Assembly: GCF_011682045.1 (NCBI RefSeq)
Contig: NZ_VVIW01000004.1
Span: 414,014-478,013 of the forward strand
Length of the DNA: 64,000 bases
Reading direction: 5' to 3'
DNA from: Massilia aquatica
GTDB lineage: Bacteria; Pseudomonadota; Gammaproteobacteria; Burkholderiales; Burkholderiaceae_D
Each line of letters starts with the position of its first letter. Position 1 is the first letter of the stretch. The position numbers and the translations under genes were made by a program. This document shows, piece by piece, positions 63,727 through 64,000 of the stretch. Under the pieces are notes generated by a model. That model did not search any database. It worked only from the letters and a program-made list of their open reading frames with translations, and was not told where the DNA came from.

Positions 63727-63879
63727 GTGATGCATCTCCTGGACGGGATGGTGGGAATTGTGCTGGGTTGCAAGAATAGCACGGCGAAGTACGGTCTAGA
63801 GCAATGTCAGAAAGACAAATGCACAAATGATGATGTTGGGGGAGAAGGGCGAGGGTGTCCGGGGTGAAAAGTCCGCTAG

Positions 63880-64000
63880 GAGTCTGCGCGGCAGAAACTG
63901 ATGCAATCCGAATGGTGACGAGGTAAACTTGTCAAATGACGACGAGCTACCTTCCATACGATCAGCATCAGCAAATGCTGCTTCCCCATGCTTTGCAAGA
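63880..64000 (+). mobile_element. Left end of an IS1182-like insertion sequence (runs out of the window)
   Basis: The sequence GAGTCTGCGCGGCAG (63880-63894) directly after CTAG (63876-63879) looks like a left terminal repeat beside a short palindromic target site, 56 bases before the transposase start. The right end is not in the window, so the terminal repeat is a proposal. Confidence 0.5.
63936..64000 (+). CDS. Transposase, IS1182-like, N-terminal fragment
   Basis: Only 21 codons are visible: MTTSYLPYDQHQQMLLPHAL and one more. The pattern Y.PYD..Q..LLP..L matches the N-terminus of IS1182-type DDE transposases. The gene continues past the window end. Confidence 0.75.
   Translation, partial: MTTSYLPYDQHQQMLLPHALQ

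Overview
The window reads as chromosomal DNA of a GC-rich betaproteobacterium of the order Burkholderiales, most likely Oxalobacteraceae (Massilia/Telluria/Duganella type). This is an inference from protein resemblance, operon architecture (folM-like SDR/folB/ttcA, SAH riboswitch/ahcY, STAS/hslVU, gspGHIJKLMNDEFC) and codon use; no rRNA is present to confirm it. I found no tRNA, rRNA or CRISPR array.

Layout. 1-1760: end of a pteridine-reductase-like SDR gene, folB and ttcA, closed by a terminator. 1760-3290: an A/T-rich island with a single Shedu-type antiviral nuclease gene. 3297-8989: M14 carboxypeptidase and a very large membrane M48 peptidase. 9181-10066: MAPEG and DUF3224 genes around a REP-like palindrome. 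10208-15603: aromatic amino acid catabolism (indolepyruvate ferredoxin oxidoreductase, hppD) with a divergent Lrp/AsnC regulator. 15744-16396: VapBC-like toxin-antitoxin pair. 16492-17151: GNAT acetyltransferase. 17524-25141 (minus): one six-gene run, lytic transglycosylase, NDUFA9-like protein, GST, cca, di-heme cytochrome c peroxidase and DAHL-GGDEF diguanylate cyclase. 25178-30219: one-carbon and methionine cycle genes (5-formyl-THF cyclo-ligase, metF, small membrane protein, ahcY with SAH riboswitch, metK), with two copies of a 58-bp palindrome between ahcY and metK. 30407-33013: two lipid A acyltransferases and dapF. 33048-34725: a Sel1-repeat gene broken by a frameshift beside a 15-bp tandem repeat. 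35175-37792: two general porins. 37942-41397: DUF484, xerC, COG0523 GTPase and dksA. 41697-45066: tandem STAS protein and hslVU behind a sigma-32 promoter. 45079-47924: small hypothetical genes, a decayed gene, an outer-membrane barrel protein and an HTH regulator. 47932-61339 (minus): a complete type II secretion system with a PlpD-like patatin autotransporter gene at its end. 61606-63726: secreted amidohydrolase. 63936-64000: start of an IS1182-like transposase.

Most of the window is housekeeping. The parts that look acquired or unstable are the Shedu island, the VapBC pair, the paired palindromes upstream of ahcY, the frameshifted Sel1 gene, the decayed gene after hslU, and the insertion sequence at the right edge. 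Positions of starts, stops, motifs and palindromes were read from the sequence; family assignments rest on recognition of motifs, and no database search was run.
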